A stretch of DNA of 64,000 nucleotides from an uncultured Cohaesibacter sp. (GCF_963678225.1 NZ_OY782764.1:2981001-3045000), one strand, 5' to 3'; counted from the first letter of the stretch, positions 52,604 through 62,979 are shown. Numbers and translations: made by a program. The notes: generated from the letters alone by a model not told the origin.

Positions 52604-53581
52604 ATGAACAGGTCCCGCAGATTTATCCGTACAATTCTTTGCACCAGCGCTATGGCCACCCTGTTGGCAGGGCCAGCCCTTGCATGGCCAGACCAACCGG
52701 TCAGTATGATTGTGGTCGCCGGTGCTGGCGGCGGCAGCGACTTTACATTCCGTCTGCTGTCCCGCGAGCTGGAAGCCCAGACCTCACAGCCGGTGAATGT
52801 AATCAATCAGGCTCAGGGGGGCGGTATTGTCGGCTACACAACTTACAGCACTGCCAAGCCGGATGGCTACACAATGGGGCAGCTATCACCTTTTGCGCAG
52901 TTCAAGATCCTTGGTCAGGCCGATTTCACCGCCGACAGCTTCACACCACTTTCTCTGGTCAATGTCGACCCGTCCGCAATCCATGTAGGGGTCAATTCCG
53001 ATCTGAAATCGCTTGATGATATCGTTGCTGCATTAAAGGAAGATCCTGCTTCCCTGCGGATTTCCTGCGGTGGTACCTGCAGCGCCAGCTGGGACATTCC
53101 TTTCATTTCCCTGATGATGGCCGAAGGCATTGATGTTGCCAAAATCAACTTGATCCCGGCTTCCGGTTCAGCGGCCGGTTTGCAGGAACTCGCCTCTGGC
53201 GGCATGGATGTGGTGCTCTGCTCCATTCCGGAAACAGACGCCTTGACAGATGCTGGCATGGTGAAGACTGTTGCTGTGCTCTCCAGCGATCGGCTTGAGC
53301 GCTACCCTGATGTTCCGACCGCCAAGGAAATCACCGGCAAGGATGTGACCGGTGGCACATGGCGTGGTGTTGCTGGTCCTGCTGGCATGGACCCGGCATT
53401 GGTCAAGGAAATCGAGGCACAATTGAAGGTCGCCTATGAGTCTGAGCGTTTCCAGACCGGCATGAAAGATCGCGGGTTCGGCACACAATATATGGATTCC
53501 GCCGGATTCGCTGCTTTCATCAAGGGGCATGAAGCGCAAACAAAAGAAGTGATGACCGCGCTGGGTGTTGGCAGCGAGTGA
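52604..53581 (+). CDS. Tripartite tricarboxylate transporter binding protein (TctC/Bug family), second copy
   Basis: 325 residues from ATG 52604 with GGAGGAGA upstream. Signal peptide ends ALAWPDQPVS. It shares with the first copy INQAQGGGIVGYTTY, a CGGTCSASWDIPF loop and GLQELASGGMD, so this is a paralogue from duplication or a closely related receptor. Two receptors for one TctAB pair would widen ligand range. It is followed by two stem-loops. Confidence 0.92.
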   Translation: MNRSRRFIRTILCTSAMATLLAGPALAWPDQPVSMIVVAGAGGGSDFTFRLLSRELEAQTSQPVNVINQAQGGGIVGYTTYSTAKPDGYTMGQLSPFAQFKILGQADFTADSFTPLSLVNVDPSAIHVGVNSDLKSLDDIVAALKEDPASLRISCGGTCSASWDIPFISLMMAEGIDVAKINLIPASGSAAGLQELASGGMDVVLCSIPETDALTDAGMVKTVAVLSSDRLERYPDVPTAKEITGKDVTGGTWRGVAGPAGMDPALVKEIEAQLKVAYESERFQTGMKDRGFGTQYMDSAGFAAFIKGHEAQTKEVMTALGVGSE

Positions 53582-53602
53582 TCCCTCAGTAAATCCTCCC
53601 TG

Positions 53603-53675
53603 GAGCTGACTGGGGCAGTCGGCTCTTGGACTGAAGGCAGGCAATCGGCATTCCCTTGCATGTTGATTGCCTGCC
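53603..53675 (+). terminator. Two stem-loops after the second tctC
   Basis: First: GAGCTGACTG-GGG-CAGTCGGCTC (603-625), ten pairs with one G-U, followed by TT only. Second: GGCAGGCAATC (636-646) with GATTGCCTGCC (665-675), 11 perfect pairs and an 18-base loop. Neither has a long U-tract, so partial termination or message stabilisation before the kinase gene is likely. Confidence 0.6.
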
Positions 53676-53784
53676 GAATTTCCATCCATTCCAAAAAAGT
53701 CCGTTTGCGCTGGAGCTACTCGAAAGAGCGAGCTGCCATGAGGGCATGCGCAAAAGCGCTGAGAGCAGGCCTAAGGAGAGCCAC

Positions 53785-54699
53785 ATGTCGATCACTATAT
53801 TCGGGTCTGTCAATCTTGATATGACTGTTTCTGTTCAGCATTTGCCGGTGGCTGGTGAAACGAGCCATGCGGGCAGCTTCCAGACCGGACTTGGCGGCAA
53901 AGGCGCCAATCAGGCGGTGGCCGCCACCCGATTGGCCACCTGTCCGGTGAAGTTTGTCGCCGCTGTGGGGGAGGACAGTTTTGCCGACAAACTGCGCGCA
54001 GATCTGAAGGCCATGACGGTGGACACGAGCCATCTCGTCACCATCAAAGGGGCAGAGAGTGGTATCGCGCTGATCCATGTCGATGAAAGCTCGCAGAATT
54101 CGATAACAGTGGTTGGGGGTGCCAATATGGCTTGGCCGGCTGAAGGGCCTGATGCGGATGTCTTCAAGGGGGCCAAGGTGGCGCTCTTCCAGCTGGAAAC
54201 GCCTCTTGATGCGACCATCGCGGCAATGCGCAAGGCCAAAGCCGCAGGGGCTACCGTCATCCTTGATCCTGCCCCCATCTCGGAAGGTCATATGGACGCT
54301 TTGATCGCAGAAGCGGATATCATCACCCCGAACGAGACCGAAACTGCCGCGATAACCGGAACCATGCCGGGTAACTTTCTGGAAGCAGAAACTCTGGCTA
54401 AAAGTTTGCTCGCGATGGGGCCAAAGCTGGCTGTGGTCAAGCTGGGTGCCAAAGGGCTGGCCTATGCTTCCAGAGAGGAGGGGTCGGGCCACATAGCCCC
54501 CTATTATGTAAAGGCCATTGATACGGTTGCTGCTGGTGATAGCTTCAATGGAGGGCTCGCCGCTGCTCTGGCCGAGGGCAAGAGCCTTCTGGATGCACTT
54601 AAATTTGCTGCAGCGGCAGGGGCCTTGGCCACTACGCGGCGCGGTGCAGGCCAAGCCGTGCCTTCCCGTGCCGAAGTCGAGGCGCTGGTCGCCGGATAG
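53785..54699 (+). CDS. Ribokinase-type PfkB sugar kinase
   Basis: 304 residues from ATG 53785 with AAGGAGAG upstream. PfkB signatures: GLGGKGANQAVAATRLA near residues 36-52 and the catalytic DTVAAGDSFNGGLAAAL near 246-262, where GAGD is changed to AAGD; NPAP-like LDPAP is also present. It is ribokinase-like in length and motifs, but the context (TTT importer and TIM paralogue) does not support ribose specifically. It probably phosphorylates the imported compound or its reduced or aldol product. Confidence 0.87.
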   Translation: MSITIFGSVNLDMTVSVQHLPVAGETSHAGSFQTGLGGKGANQAVAATRLATCPVKFVAAVGEDSFADKLRADLKAMTVDTSHLVTIKGAESGIALIHVDESSQNSITVVGGANMAWPAEGPDADVFKGAKVALFQLETPLDATIAAMRKAKAAGATVILDPAPISEGHMDALIAEADIITPNETETAAITGTMPGNFLEAETLAKSLLAMGPKLAVVKLGAKGLAYASREEGSGHIAPYYVKAIDTVAAGDSFNGGLAAALAEGKSLLDALKFAAAAGALATTRRGAGQAVPSRAEVEALVAG

Positions 54700-54964
54700 C
54701 CAAGAAGCAATTGGGGAGACAACTACGCCCTCGTTCCTGCTACAGCGGTAGGGGCGAGGGCGTTGCATTCAGGTATGCCAGAAGCGGGAAGGAGATGAGC
54801 ATTGCAAATAAAATGTTATGCTGGTTCATGGATTTGGTTGTGCGCCTGACCGAGCGGTAGTACAGGGAAAGGATGCTTGATAAGCGAAGCAGACGCGAAC
54901 AGTATCCTGTGCTCTCATGGTGGACGCAGAGGAGCGATCTTGATGCGCTAGAGGAACCTGAGGA
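54700..54964 (+). other. Gap between the kinase and the TIM-paralogue gene, with one stem-loop
   Basis: 265 bases. ACGCCCTCG (54725-54733) pairs with CGAGGGCGT (54755-54763) shortly after the kinase stop, a 9-base stem with a partly paired interior. No U-tract follows, so it is a weak terminator or processing site. The remainder shows no gene on either strand. Confidence 0.5.
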
Positions 54965-55747
54965 ATGACTGCCAAATCGAAGATCTGGATCGGGACGAGC
55001 TGGAAGATGAACAAGACGCTCGATGAAGCTCAGGCATTTGCAAGGCGTCTGGTGGAAATCGATAGGGATGGCTCTCCGAATATCCAACGCTTCATTCTCC
55101 CTCCCTTCACAACGGCACGCGAGGTCAAGGCCACTTTGGCTCTGACATCTGTCAAGGTTGGCGCCCAGAACATGCATTGGGCGGAAGAGGGACCATGGAC
55201 TGGCGAGATTTCGCCTTCAATGCTGGTGGATTGCAATCTCGATATGGTGGAACTGGGACATTCCGAGCGACGGGAATTTTTTGCAGAGACGGACGAAATG
55301 GTCGGCTTGAAAACAGAAGCTGCTATTCGTCACGGTCTCATTCCTCTTATTTGCATTGGGGAGACCAGTGCGCAAAAGGATTCTGGCAGAACATCCGAGG
55401 TTTTGGCAGATCAGGTCCGGAGCGCCCTTGGCCGTTTATCACCTCGTCAGAAGAAGGCTCCGATTCTGTTTGCCTATGAACCGGTGTGGGCGATTGGAGA
55501 AAAGGGCACGCCTGCGACATCGGACTATGCCGATGCTCGACAGGGTGAAATTCTTTCCGTTGCAGAGGAAATCTTGGGACATCGACCGCCTTGCCTGTAT
55601 GGCGGATCTGTCTATCCGGATAATTGTGCAGAGCTGATTGCATGCCCCAATATCGATGGCCTCTTCATTGGCCGTTCAGCATGGGATGTCGAAGGATATC
55701 TCGATATTCTCACAAAATGTGCAACCATTCCGGCATCTTGCTTTTAA
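54965..55747 (+). CDS. Triosephosphate-isomerase paralogue (possible tetrulose-phosphate isomerase)
   Basis: 260-residue TIM. Catalytic residues are retained: Lys14 in TSWKMNKT, His in ELGHSERREFF near 98 and Glu in AYEPVWAIGEKG near 172; the phosphate loop is YGGSVYPDN. The N-terminal motif has Ser-Trp-Lys in place of the usual Asn-Trp-Lys, and Lys after the Asn. This SWKMNK variant is, as I recall, seen in the catabolic TIM paralogues of rhizobial/Brucella erythritol pathways (L-erythrulose-phosphate isomerase). Placement next to a PfkB kinase supports a catabolic role, not the glycolytic TpiA. Confidence 0.8.
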   Translation: MTAKSKIWIGTSWKMNKTLDEAQAFARRLVEIDRDGSPNIQRFILPPFTTAREVKATLALTSVKVGAQNMHWAEEGPWTGEISPSMLVDCNLDMVELGHSERREFFAETDEMVGLKTEAAIRHGLIPLICIGETSAQKDSGRTSEVLADQVRSALGRLSPRQKKAPILFAYEPVWAIGEKGTPATSDYADARQGEILSVAEEILGHRPPCLYGGSVYPDNCAELIACPNIDGLFIGRSAWDVEGYLDILTKCATIPASCF

Positions 55748-56016
55748 CAGAAGCGTGTACCAGATGCCTAGGCATCATTCCTTCACACCTTGGGGTGAGG
55801 GAGGCAGACGCCATGTGCTTCCCTGTCTTGCTGTCCAAAAAAAGCTTGCTGCATGAGGGGATAAAAACGAGCTTCATTTCAAGGGCTTGATGGGGGCGCC
55901 TGACCATCGCTCTTCTGATATCTCCGGATAGGCATATATCATAATGATTTTATAAGATTTCTCTTCCATACCTATAGTTGCTTTTTGATTTCTAATGAGC
56001 AATTTCGGGAGCTGCT

Positions 56017-58404
56017 ATGCCTGCCTTGCCAAAGCTTATTTCCATGTCGACATCCGGGGGCAATGCCAACGGCCCCGCCTTTGCATATTCTGCGGCAGGC
56101 AATGGTCGCTATGTGGTCTTTGCAAGTGATTCAACAAATCTGACGCCTCAGGATGGAGTCGGGCAAAATGTCTTTTTGCGCGATACCGCAACCGGCCGTA
56201 CCTTCAATGTTGATGTCAGTTCATTTGGGACCATAGCAGACTACAGTGCCTGGCGCGGCAGCGCGCTTCAGAACCCTGACAATCCTACCGAAGTTGCCTT
56301 CACTACGAATGGCTTTGGTGAGGGCTTCAATCTCTATATACGCGATGTCAATCTTGGCACAACGAAGATGATTGCCAAAGACATCAGCACCGTGGACTAT
56401 CCCTTCACGCAAGATGTGACGTGGCATATGAGCCAGTTTGGATATTCCAATGACGGCAGTCATATTGCCTATGCCAGTGCCAATAGCGCCACCGTTGCCA
56501 ATGACACCAACCGTGTCACGGATATTTTCGTTGAAGAGCTCGCAAGTGGTGATGTCACGCGTATTTCTGTTGCCGCAGACGGGACTGAGGCCAACGGATC
56601 GTCCTACAATCCTATTTTCTCGCCCGATGGCACCAAGGTTGCCTTTTGGAGCAATGCCAACAATCTAAGCCCGACCGACACCAATTTCTCATCTGATGTC
56701 TATATCAAAGACCTCAATACTGGCGCTGTGACGCTGGTCAGCAAGGCCTTGAATGGCAGTGCTGCGAATGGCGCTTCCGTGTCCGTAGGAGGATTTTCTT
56801 CAGATGGGCGGTATCTGCTGTTTGAGAGCGCTGCCAGTAATCTGGTCGCCAATGACAGGAATAACGACATTGATGTTTTCGCCTATGATATGCTTACCGG
56901 CGAAACGATCCGCGTGTCTGAGCGATCAGATGGTGTTGAATCCAATGGCGATGATCTGTTTGCGCGTTTCATTCCGGGAACGCATATTGTCGAGTTCACG
57001 ACCTCTTCAAACAATCTCCTTGCCGATGATGTCAATATGCGTCCTGACGTTGTCTATACCCGTCTTGGCTCGGGAGAGTTTGAAACGCTTGACTTTAAAG
57101 GTCCCGTTCATCCCAACAAAGGCATTACGGGCATCAGCTATTCTGCGGACGGCAACTATGCCTACCTTGTGACCAACTCGACGAATCTGGTCCCGAAAGA
57201 CAAGGATACGGTGGAGAGCATTGTGCGCGTGCCGATGTCCCAAATTCTCAAAACATTGCAGCATGAGGGCACATTCAGGTCGGATTCCCTTTGGGGGGAT
57301 GACAAGAGCAATTACATGATCGGCAAGAATGGCAATGATCAGATCCATGGCGGTGCTGGAGACGACTATATTCAAGGAGACAGCGGCAATGACACCCTCG
57401 TTGGTGAGAGGGGCGCTGACTATTTGCTGGGTGGAACGGGGGCAGATGAGCTTTTTGGCCGATTGGGAAATGACTATCTTGATGGTGGCCTTGGCGAAGA
57501 CAAAATGCATGGTAATTTGGGGAATGACACATATGTCGTCAATGATACCCAGGATAAGGTCTTTGAATATGCGGGGCAGGGCACGGATCTTATCATCAGC
57601 TCTGCGAGCTATATATTGAGAGATAACAGCCAACATGTTGAAAATCTAACCCTCACAGGCCTCGCGTTCATGGGCGTGGGCAATATGCAGAATAATGTCA
57701 TCAAGGGCACGATGGCGCAGAATATGCTGAATGGCCTTTATGGGCATGACACGCTGCTGGGCTTTGCTGGCAATGACACCCTTTTGGGTGGCTATGGAAA
57801 TGATCGTCTTTATGGACACAACGGAAATGATTATCTCAACGGTGACGTTGGCTGGGATAAGCTGTTTGGTGGCAACGGTGATGACACTTTGGTGGGAGGG
57901 AATGGCAATGATTTCGCCCGTGGAGGTAATGGCGATGACACCTTGTTAGGGGGTGACGGCGACGACATTATCCATGGCGACGGTGGTCACGATACCTTGC
58001 GTGGTAATTTCGGCAATGACAAACTCTATGCTGGTGTCGGTGCTGATCGTATTGTTGGTGGCTTGGGACGTGATGTCATGTTTGCCGGAAATGACAGAGG
58101 CAAGGATACTTTTGTTTTCATAACTGACGAAGACAGTCCCTCCGGACCGGATCACGACATCATATTCCTGTTCGATAGCGGTGAGGATGTGATCGACCTG
58201 GCCCAGATAGATGCTGATGAAAACCTGGATGGCAATCGGACATTTCATTTTGCTGGCATGCAGGCTGAAGCAAATTCAATCTGGTATGAAACAACCAATG
58301 GCGACGCTACGCTCTATGCTGATACGGATGGAGATGCTGTTGCGGATTTCGAAATAGAATTGCGCGATGTGACCCATCTTTCCTATGGAGATTTTATCCT
58401 CTAG
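56017..58404 (+). CDS. RTX calcium-binding secreted protein with an N-terminal PD40/TolB-like propeller
   Basis: 795 residues, no signal peptide, GGGAG ahead of the ATG. Residues about 1-415 contain six or so related units of the type FSPDGTKVAFWSNANNL...DVYIKDLNTG, a PD40/TolB-like propeller. Residues about 425-700 carry two blocks of GGxGxDxLx nonapeptides (about 57300-57530 and 57720-58090 in DNA), separated by a stretch with YVVNDTQDKVFEYAGQGTD. The end is a typical type I secretion tail with DxD-rich and hydrophobic residues (YGDFIL). It should be exported by a type I system and fold on Ca2+ outside. No ABC/MFP/TolC genes are nearby. No enzymatic domain is seen, so adhesion or matrix function is a guess. 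Confidence 0.88.
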   Translation: MPALPKLISMSTSGGNANGPAFAYSAAGNGRYVVFASDSTNLTPQDGVGQNVFLRDTATGRTFNVDVSSFGTIADYSAWRGSALQNPDNPTEVAFTTNGFGEGFNLYIRDVNLGTTKMIAKDISTVDYPFTQDVTWHMSQFGYSNDGSHIAYASANSATVANDTNRVTDIFVEELASGDVTRISVAADGTEANGSSYNPIFSPDGTKVAFWSNANNLSPTDTNFSSDVYIKDLNTGAVTLVSKALNGSAANGASVSVGGFSSDGRYLLFESAASNLVANDRNNDIDVFAYDMLTGETIRVSERSDGVESNGDDLFARFIPGTHIVEFTTSSNNLLADDVNMRPDVVYTRLGSGEFETLDFKGPVHPNKGITGISYSADGNYAYLVTNSTNLVPKDKDTVESIVRVPMSQILKTLQHEGTFRSDSLWGDDKSNYMIGKNGNDQIHGGAGDDYIQGDSGNDTLVGERGADYLLGGTGADELFGRLGNDYLDGGLGEDKMHGNLGNDTYVVNDTQDKVFEYAGQGTDLIISSASYILRDNSQHVENLTLTGLAFMGVGNMQNNVIKGTMAQNMLNGLYGHDTLLGFAGNDTLLGGYGNDRLYGHNGNDYLNGDVGWDKLFGGNGDDTLVGGNGNDFARGGNGDDTLLGGDGDDIIHGDGGHDTLRGNFGNDKLYAGVGADRIVGGLGRDVMFAGNDRGKDTFVFITDEDSPSGPDHDIIFLFDSGEDVIDLAQIDADENLDGNRTFHFAGMQAEANSIWYETTNGDATLYADTDGDAVADFEIELRDVTHLSYGDFIL
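57300..58090 (+). repeat. RTX nonapeptide-coding repeat blocks
   Basis: Imperfect 27-base tandem units coding GGxGxDxLx, in two blocks within the RTX gene. Key residues are the paired Gly and the Asp of each unit, which ligate Ca2+ in the parallel beta-roll. Confidence 0.85.
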
Positions 58405-58434
58405 GGGTGAGCATCGCTGACATTCACTGCATAA

Positions 58435-58470
58435 AAAACAGGGCACCGTTGGGATGCCCTGTTTTCGTTT
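58435..58470. terminator. Bidirectional terminator between the RTX and chemoreceptor genes
   Basis: Perfect 11-base stem AAAACAGGGCA / TGCCCTGTTTT with a 9-base loop, TTTTCGTTT on the plus side and a TTTTTT run on the minus side. It separates two convergent genes. Confidence 0.92.
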
Positions 58471-58486
58471 GCATCGGGGGAGGAGA

Positions 58487-60565
58487 TCAGGCCGCCCGCA
58501 CCTGATCAATGAATTTGTCAACCTCGGCCTTGAGCATCTCGGACTGCTCGGCCAACTCGCCCGACGAGGCAAGCACTTGACTGGAAGCGCTTCCCGCTTC
58601 CTGCGAAGCTTTGTTGACCGAGTCGATATTCTCGTTGACCAGCTCCGTGCCCTTCGCTGCCTGATGGATGTTGCTGGAAACTTCGCTGATAGCAACATTC
58701 TGCTCTTCCATCGCCGCAGCAATGGCTGTTGAAATCTCGTTGAGATGCTGGATGACGTGGCTGACCTCTTCCATGGAAGCGGACGACTGTTCGGTGGCCG
58801 ATTGAACCTCAGCAATCTGTTTGGCGATTTCGTCGGTTGCCTTGGCGGTTTGCCCTGCCAAGGCTTTCACCTCACCGGCCACAACCGCGAACCCCTTGCC
58901 AGCCTCACCAGCCCGAGCCGACTCGATGGTGGCATTGAGGGCAAGCAGATTGGTCTGTTCCGCAATCGTGGAGATCATTTCAACCACTTTGCCGATGTTG
59001 CTTGCGGTTTCTGAAAGCACAGCCATCTGTTCGTTGGTTGAACTGACCTTGTTGACCGCGTCGTTTGCTGAACGGGAGGCCGTGGCCACCTGATGGGCAA
59101 TTTCGGCGATGGTGCTGGTCATCTCTTCGGTGGCTGTGGCAATCGTCTGAACGCTGGCTGTCGTTTGCTGAGATGCCGAGGCTGCCTGCGTGGCTTGTTG
59201 AAGAGTCAATTCGCTCACGCTGGTCATGGATTTGGCGCTGGCATTGAGCTCAACCGAGTTGGAAGAAACGGCCTGAACGATGGAGCCGACTTGACGTTCG
59301 AACTCATCTGCCATCTGCATCATGATCTTGCGTTTCTCTTCTTCGGCCTTGCGCTTGTTCTCCTGCTGCTCGGCTTCCAGAGTTCTTGCCTTGACGATAT
59401 TCTGCTTGAATATCTCGACTGTATGGGCCATGTCGCCCAACTCGTCTTTTCTGCTCTGGCCGGGTATGCCAGTGTCAACATCGCCGTCTGCAAGACGCTG
59501 CATGGACCGTGTCAGAGCGTTGACTGGTGAGGTGATGCCACGTGCGATGATGAAGGCACCCGCCAAGGCAATCACCAAGGCTATGACAGCTATCGTAATC
59601 AGGCGGTTTTCTGCACTGGAGAGGCTGGCATAAACCTGCTCCCGCATTGTTGTTTCATCTCGGTCTGCGGAAACTGAAGTCGCCTCTGCTGCCCTGAATA
59701 TGGTGTCCGTGCTGGTGTTCAACTTGCCATCCAGAATGGTGTTGCGCTCAAGGATCACATTGGTCAGTTCCTTGGATGCAGCTTGATATTCTTGTGCGAG
59801 AGTGGCGGTCTGCTCCTGAAGAGCCCGTCTTTGTGGATTTAGGAGAGAAGCGTGCAACTCGGACAAAGCCTTGTTGAGAGACTGCAACTCGCTCGCCGTG
59901 CGCTGTGCGGCTTCATCGCTGTTGTCATCAAGGAATTTCATCACATAAAGACGCGCAAGCAGCAGATGCTCCTGCGCAATGCCGGCAAAACTCGCCGACT
60001 CATAGTCCCCCGCAGAGAAGGCGCCGGAACGAATGCGGGTCAGGTTTTCCTGCATTGTGAGGCCTTTGACTCCCAGCTCCTTATAGACCAGTGTATTGCG
60101 GTGGTCTATGAGATTGGCAACCTCGTCAAATCCGGATTTATAGTCTTTGAGCGCCTTCGCAATCTGATCAAGATAGCGGGCTCTCTCCGGGTTTTGAATG
60201 GTGGATTGTGCCTGTTCCATCAGTGCGCTGACATCTTTATATTGCTTAAGAAAGACAGCCTTCTCGTCATCTGCAGACGTTCGGAAATAGTTCCGTTGTG
60301 CCAGCTGAGTTTTTACGACCTCTGCGCTCAGGCTATCTATGAGTTTGGTGTCCTTGGCCATGTCTCCATAGGCATCAAACTGAACAATCTGGTCCCTGAA
60401 AGCCATGATACCCATGATGGACAGGGTGACTATCAAGGCAATCTGGACAAGAAAGCCACCATAGATCCGCTGCCCGATCTTGAAGCGGGCTAAAACATCT
60501 CTCGCACCAGTTGTCTCAGTCTTACCATCTAAGTTTTGCGAGTTTCGTTGCTGATACTCACTCAT
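58487..60565 (-). CDS. Methyl-accepting chemotaxis protein
   Basis: 692-residue transmembrane receptor. TM1 is about residues 33-55, a largely helical periplasmic sensor (about 60-315) follows, then TM2 about 320-342, HAMP, and the MCP signalling domain. The hairpin tip is intact: [20 protein letters not shown] followed by [17 protein letters not shown]. There is no C-terminal pentapeptide for CheR/CheB tethering (ends [10 protein letters not shown]). The ligand is unknown, and a solute imported by one of the neighbouring systems is possible. No other chemotaxis genes are in the window. Confidence 0.93.
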   Translation of the reverse strand: MSEYQQRNSQNLDGKTETTGARDVLARFKIGQRIYGGFLVQIALIVTLSIMGIMAFRDQIVQFDAYGDMAKDTKLIDSLSAEVVKTQLAQRNYFRTSADDEKAVFLKQYKDVSALMEQAQSTIQNPERARYLDQIAKALKDYKSGFDEVANLIDHRNTLVYKELGVKGLTMQENLTRIRSGAFSAGDYESASFAGIAQEHLLLARLYVMKFLDDNSDEAAQRTASELQSLNKALSELHASLLNPQRRALQEQTATLAQEYQAASKELTNVILERNTILDGKLNTSTDTIFRAAEATSVSADRDETTMREQVYASLSSAENRLITIAVIALVIALAGAFIIARGITSPVNALTRSMQRLADGDVDTGIPGQSRKDELGDMAHTVEIFKQNIVKARTLEAEQQENKRKAEEEKRKIMMQMADEFERQVGSIVQAVSSNSVELNASAKSMTSVSELTLQQATQAASASQQTTASVQTIATATEEMTSTIAEIAHQVATASRSANDAVNKVSSTNEQMAVLSETASNIGKVVEMISTIAEQTNLLALNATIESARAGEAGKGFAVVAGEVKALAGQTAKATDEIAKQIAEVQSATEQSSASMEEVSHVIQHLNEISTAIAAAMEEQNVAISEVSSNIHQAAKGTELVNENIDSVNKASQEAGSASSQVLASSGELAEQSEMLKAEVDKFIDQVRAA

Positions 60566-61061
60566 GATCGCTATATCCTGTTTGGGATGTAATATCTTGT
60601 CGCTATCCAGAAATATCGACGTCTCATTAAGTTAAAAGTTGATTATCATGGTTAACAAAGGGTTTAATTTCATGGATGTACAATACTATTGATGTAAATT
60701 CAGGGTTGAAATGGGTGTTGGTTGTGGAATTCGAGTTGTTTGATCTAGGGTATTGTTTTGTATTGATTAAAACAATATTGGCGGTTTACGGGGAATATGC
60801 CCTTTTTGCCATGTATTATTCGTTGTGTGGTTCGCTGGTTATACTTGCGAAAGCGCAAGAGAGGGGGCGCACTATAGGAGCGGTATGGAGTGTGAGCTAT
60901 AGGCATGGTGAAAGAACCATTTTCGTTGAAATTCATCCTGCCAACCTTTATTCCCTAGGGAAAACAATGAACCTTCCCATAAGAGACTTCCCTCTCAGCT
61001 TTTCCATGATGATGTGGAGGCCAATGCGAGAGGGAAGCAAAGCCCCCTTCAGGAACCCTCT
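60566..61061. other. Divergent intergenic region between the chemoreceptor and the dehydratase gene
   Basis: About 500 AT-rich bases. A 152-codon plus-strand frame (60676-61134) has no ribosome site or family resemblance and overlaps the dehydratase start, so it is not called. The region must contain both promoters. No clear operator dyad or hairpin seen. Confidence 0.4.
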
Positions 61062-62861
61062 ATGTCCGATCCCAAAAAGCGACGCCCGCTCCGCTCAGAA
61101 CTCTGGTTCAATGATCTCTCCAACCCCGAGATGACGGCAATCTATCTGGAGCATTATCCAAATTACGGTTTGACGCTGGACGAGTTGCAATCGGGCAAAC
61201 CGATCATTGGCATTGCCCAGACCGGATCAGACCTCTCTCCCTGCAATCGCCATCATCTAGAGCTGACCAAGCGCGTGCGAGAGGGCATTCGGTCGGCAGG
61301 GGGAATTGCCATGGAAATCCCGGTACACCCCATTCAGGAAACCGGCAAGCGGCCCACCGCCATGCTGGACAGGAATCTGGCCTATCTTGGGCTTGTCGAA
61401 GCCTTGCATGGCTACCCGATTGATGGCGTGGTGCTCAATATCGGCTGTGACAAGACGACGCCAGCGCTGTTGATGGCGGCGGCAACGGTCAATATTCCCG
61501 CGCTGGCTCTCTCTGTTGGCCCCATGCTCAATGGCTGGTACAAGGGCAAGCGCTCTGGCTCTGGTTCGATCATCTGGGAAGCGCGTCAGCAATTTGCAGC
61601 AGGGGAAATCGACGCCAAGGAGTTTCTCAAAATGGCGGCCTCTTCATCGCCCTCGGTTGGCTATTGCAACACCATGGGCACTGCTTCCACGATGAACTCC
61701 CTGGCAGAGGTGCTCGGAATGCAGCTGCCCGGCTCAGCTTCCATTCCCGCGCCCTATAGTGAGCGCGCGCGGATTTCCTATGAGGTGGGGGAACGCATCG
61801 TCGGTATGGTGCATGAAGATCTGAAGCCATCGGACATCATGACCCGAGAGGCTTTCGAGAACGCGATTGTCGTTTGCTCGGCACTGGGGGGCTCGACCAA
61901 TGCGCCGATCCACATGAATGCCGTGGCGCGCCATCTCGGCGTGGAATTGACGAATAAGGATTGGGACGCCATAGGGTATGAGGTTCCGCTGTTGGCCAAT
62001 ATTCAACCGGCGGGGCCCTATCTCAGCGAGGATTTCTATCGGGCAGGGGGGCTGCCTGCTGTCATAGGGGAATTGCTGCGTTCTGGCCTCATCCCCCATC
62101 CTGATGTGATGACGGCCTCTGGCGAGCCTCTCTCGGCACTCTACCGCGATTGTCAGATCGAAGACCGCGATGTCATTCACCCGCTGAGCGATCCCCTGAC
62201 TGCCAAGGCAGGGTTTGTGTCACTGGGCGGCAATCTCTTTGACGATGCCCTCATGAAGACATCCGGTATCAGCGAAGAGTTCCGCTCTCGTTACTTGAGC
62301 AATCCCTCAGACCCGAATGCCTTTGAAGGTCCGGTCTTCGTGTTTGATGGACCGGAAGACTTTCACAAAAGGATCGATGATCCATCACTGGCTATTACGC
62401 CAGAAAGCCTGCTGGTGATGCGCGGAGCAGGGCCCATTGGCTTTCCCGGTGGGGCGGAGGTGGTCAATATGCGCCCGCCATCCTACTTGATCAAACAGGG
62501 TGTCCATGACATGCCCTGCATCGGTGATGGGCGACAGTCGGGCACATCCGGTGCCGCCTCTATCCTCAATGCTTCCCCCGAGGCGGCGGCAGGAGGAAAT
62601 CTCGCCATCATCAGAGACGGGGATCGTCTGCGCGTCGATCTTGATGCCAGATGTGTCACGCTCCTGCTGTCTGAGGAAGAGATTGCAAAGAGACGGGATG
62701 CCTTATTGGCAAATGGTGGTCCGAACAATCCGCAAAGCCAGACGCCATGGCAGGAGATGTTCCGCAAGTCTGTTCGGCCGTTTGCAGAAGGGATGATTAT
62801 TGAGGGCGCCGATAGCTATCTTGACGTTGGCAACACGACAGTTCCGCGCCACAGCCACTAG
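61062..62861 (+). CDS. IlvD/Edd-family sugar-acid dehydratase (xylonate/arabinonate dehydratase-like)
   Basis: 599 residues from ATG 61062; an upstream frame of 16 codons lacks support. The three cluster cysteines are in [20 protein letters not shown] and [14 protein letters not shown], as in [2Fe-2S] pentonate dehydratases of the IlvD/Edd family. The C-terminal [18 protein letters not shown] segment is the IlvD signature. Length and motifs suit a catabolic aldonate dehydratase rather than branched-chain biosynthesis. It stands alone on its strand. It may work with the distant TTT/kinase genes, but the RTX and chemoreceptor genes intervene. Confidence 0.87.
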   Translation: MSDPKKRRPLRSELWFNDLSNPEMTAIYLEHYPNYGLTLDELQSGKPIIGIAQTGSDLSPCNRHHLELTKRVREGIRSAGGIAMEIPVHPIQETGKRPTAMLDRNLAYLGLVEALHGYPIDGVVLNIGCDKTTPALLMAAATVNIPALALSVGPMLNGWYKGKRSGSGSIIWEARQQFAAGEIDAKEFLKMAASSSPSVGYCNTMGTASTMNSLAEVLGMQLPGSASIPAPYSERARISYEVGERIVGMVHEDLKPSDIMTREAFENAIVVCSALGGSTNAPIHMNAVARHLGVELTNKDWDAIGYEVPLLANIQPAGPYLSEDFYRAGGLPAVIGELLRSGLIPHPDVMTASGEPLSALYRDCQIEDRDVIHPLSDPLTAKAGFVSLGGNLFDDALMKTSGISEEFRSRYLSNPSDPNAFEGPVFVFDGPEDFHKRIDDPSLAITPESLLVMRGAGPIGFPGGAEVVNMRPPSYLIKQGVHDMPCIGDGRQSGTSGAASILNASPEAAAGGNLAIIRDGDRLRVDLDARCVTLLLSEEEIAKRRDALLANGGPNNPQSQTPWQEMFRKSVRPFAEGMIIEGADSYLDVGNTTVPRHSH

Positions 62862-62979
62862 ATAGGCGACAAGGCCAATATCCTATTGCATGAAGCATGG
62901 TGGTGGTTGGGCTTAAGCATGGAAACAAGAGAGCAAGGGGACGGCGGAACAAGAAAAGCTACGCCTGTGCCCGCGCCTC

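Noticed and set aside
57300-58090. Regular spacing of similar units, briefly considered as a CRISPR array or non-coding tandem repeat
   Set aside because: The units are in frame, imperfect and code for RTX nonapeptides; there are no spacers.
60676-61134. 152-codon plus-strand frame before the dehydratase gene
   Set aside because: Odd amino-acid composition, no ribosome site, overlaps the well-supported start of the dehydratase, no recognisable domain.
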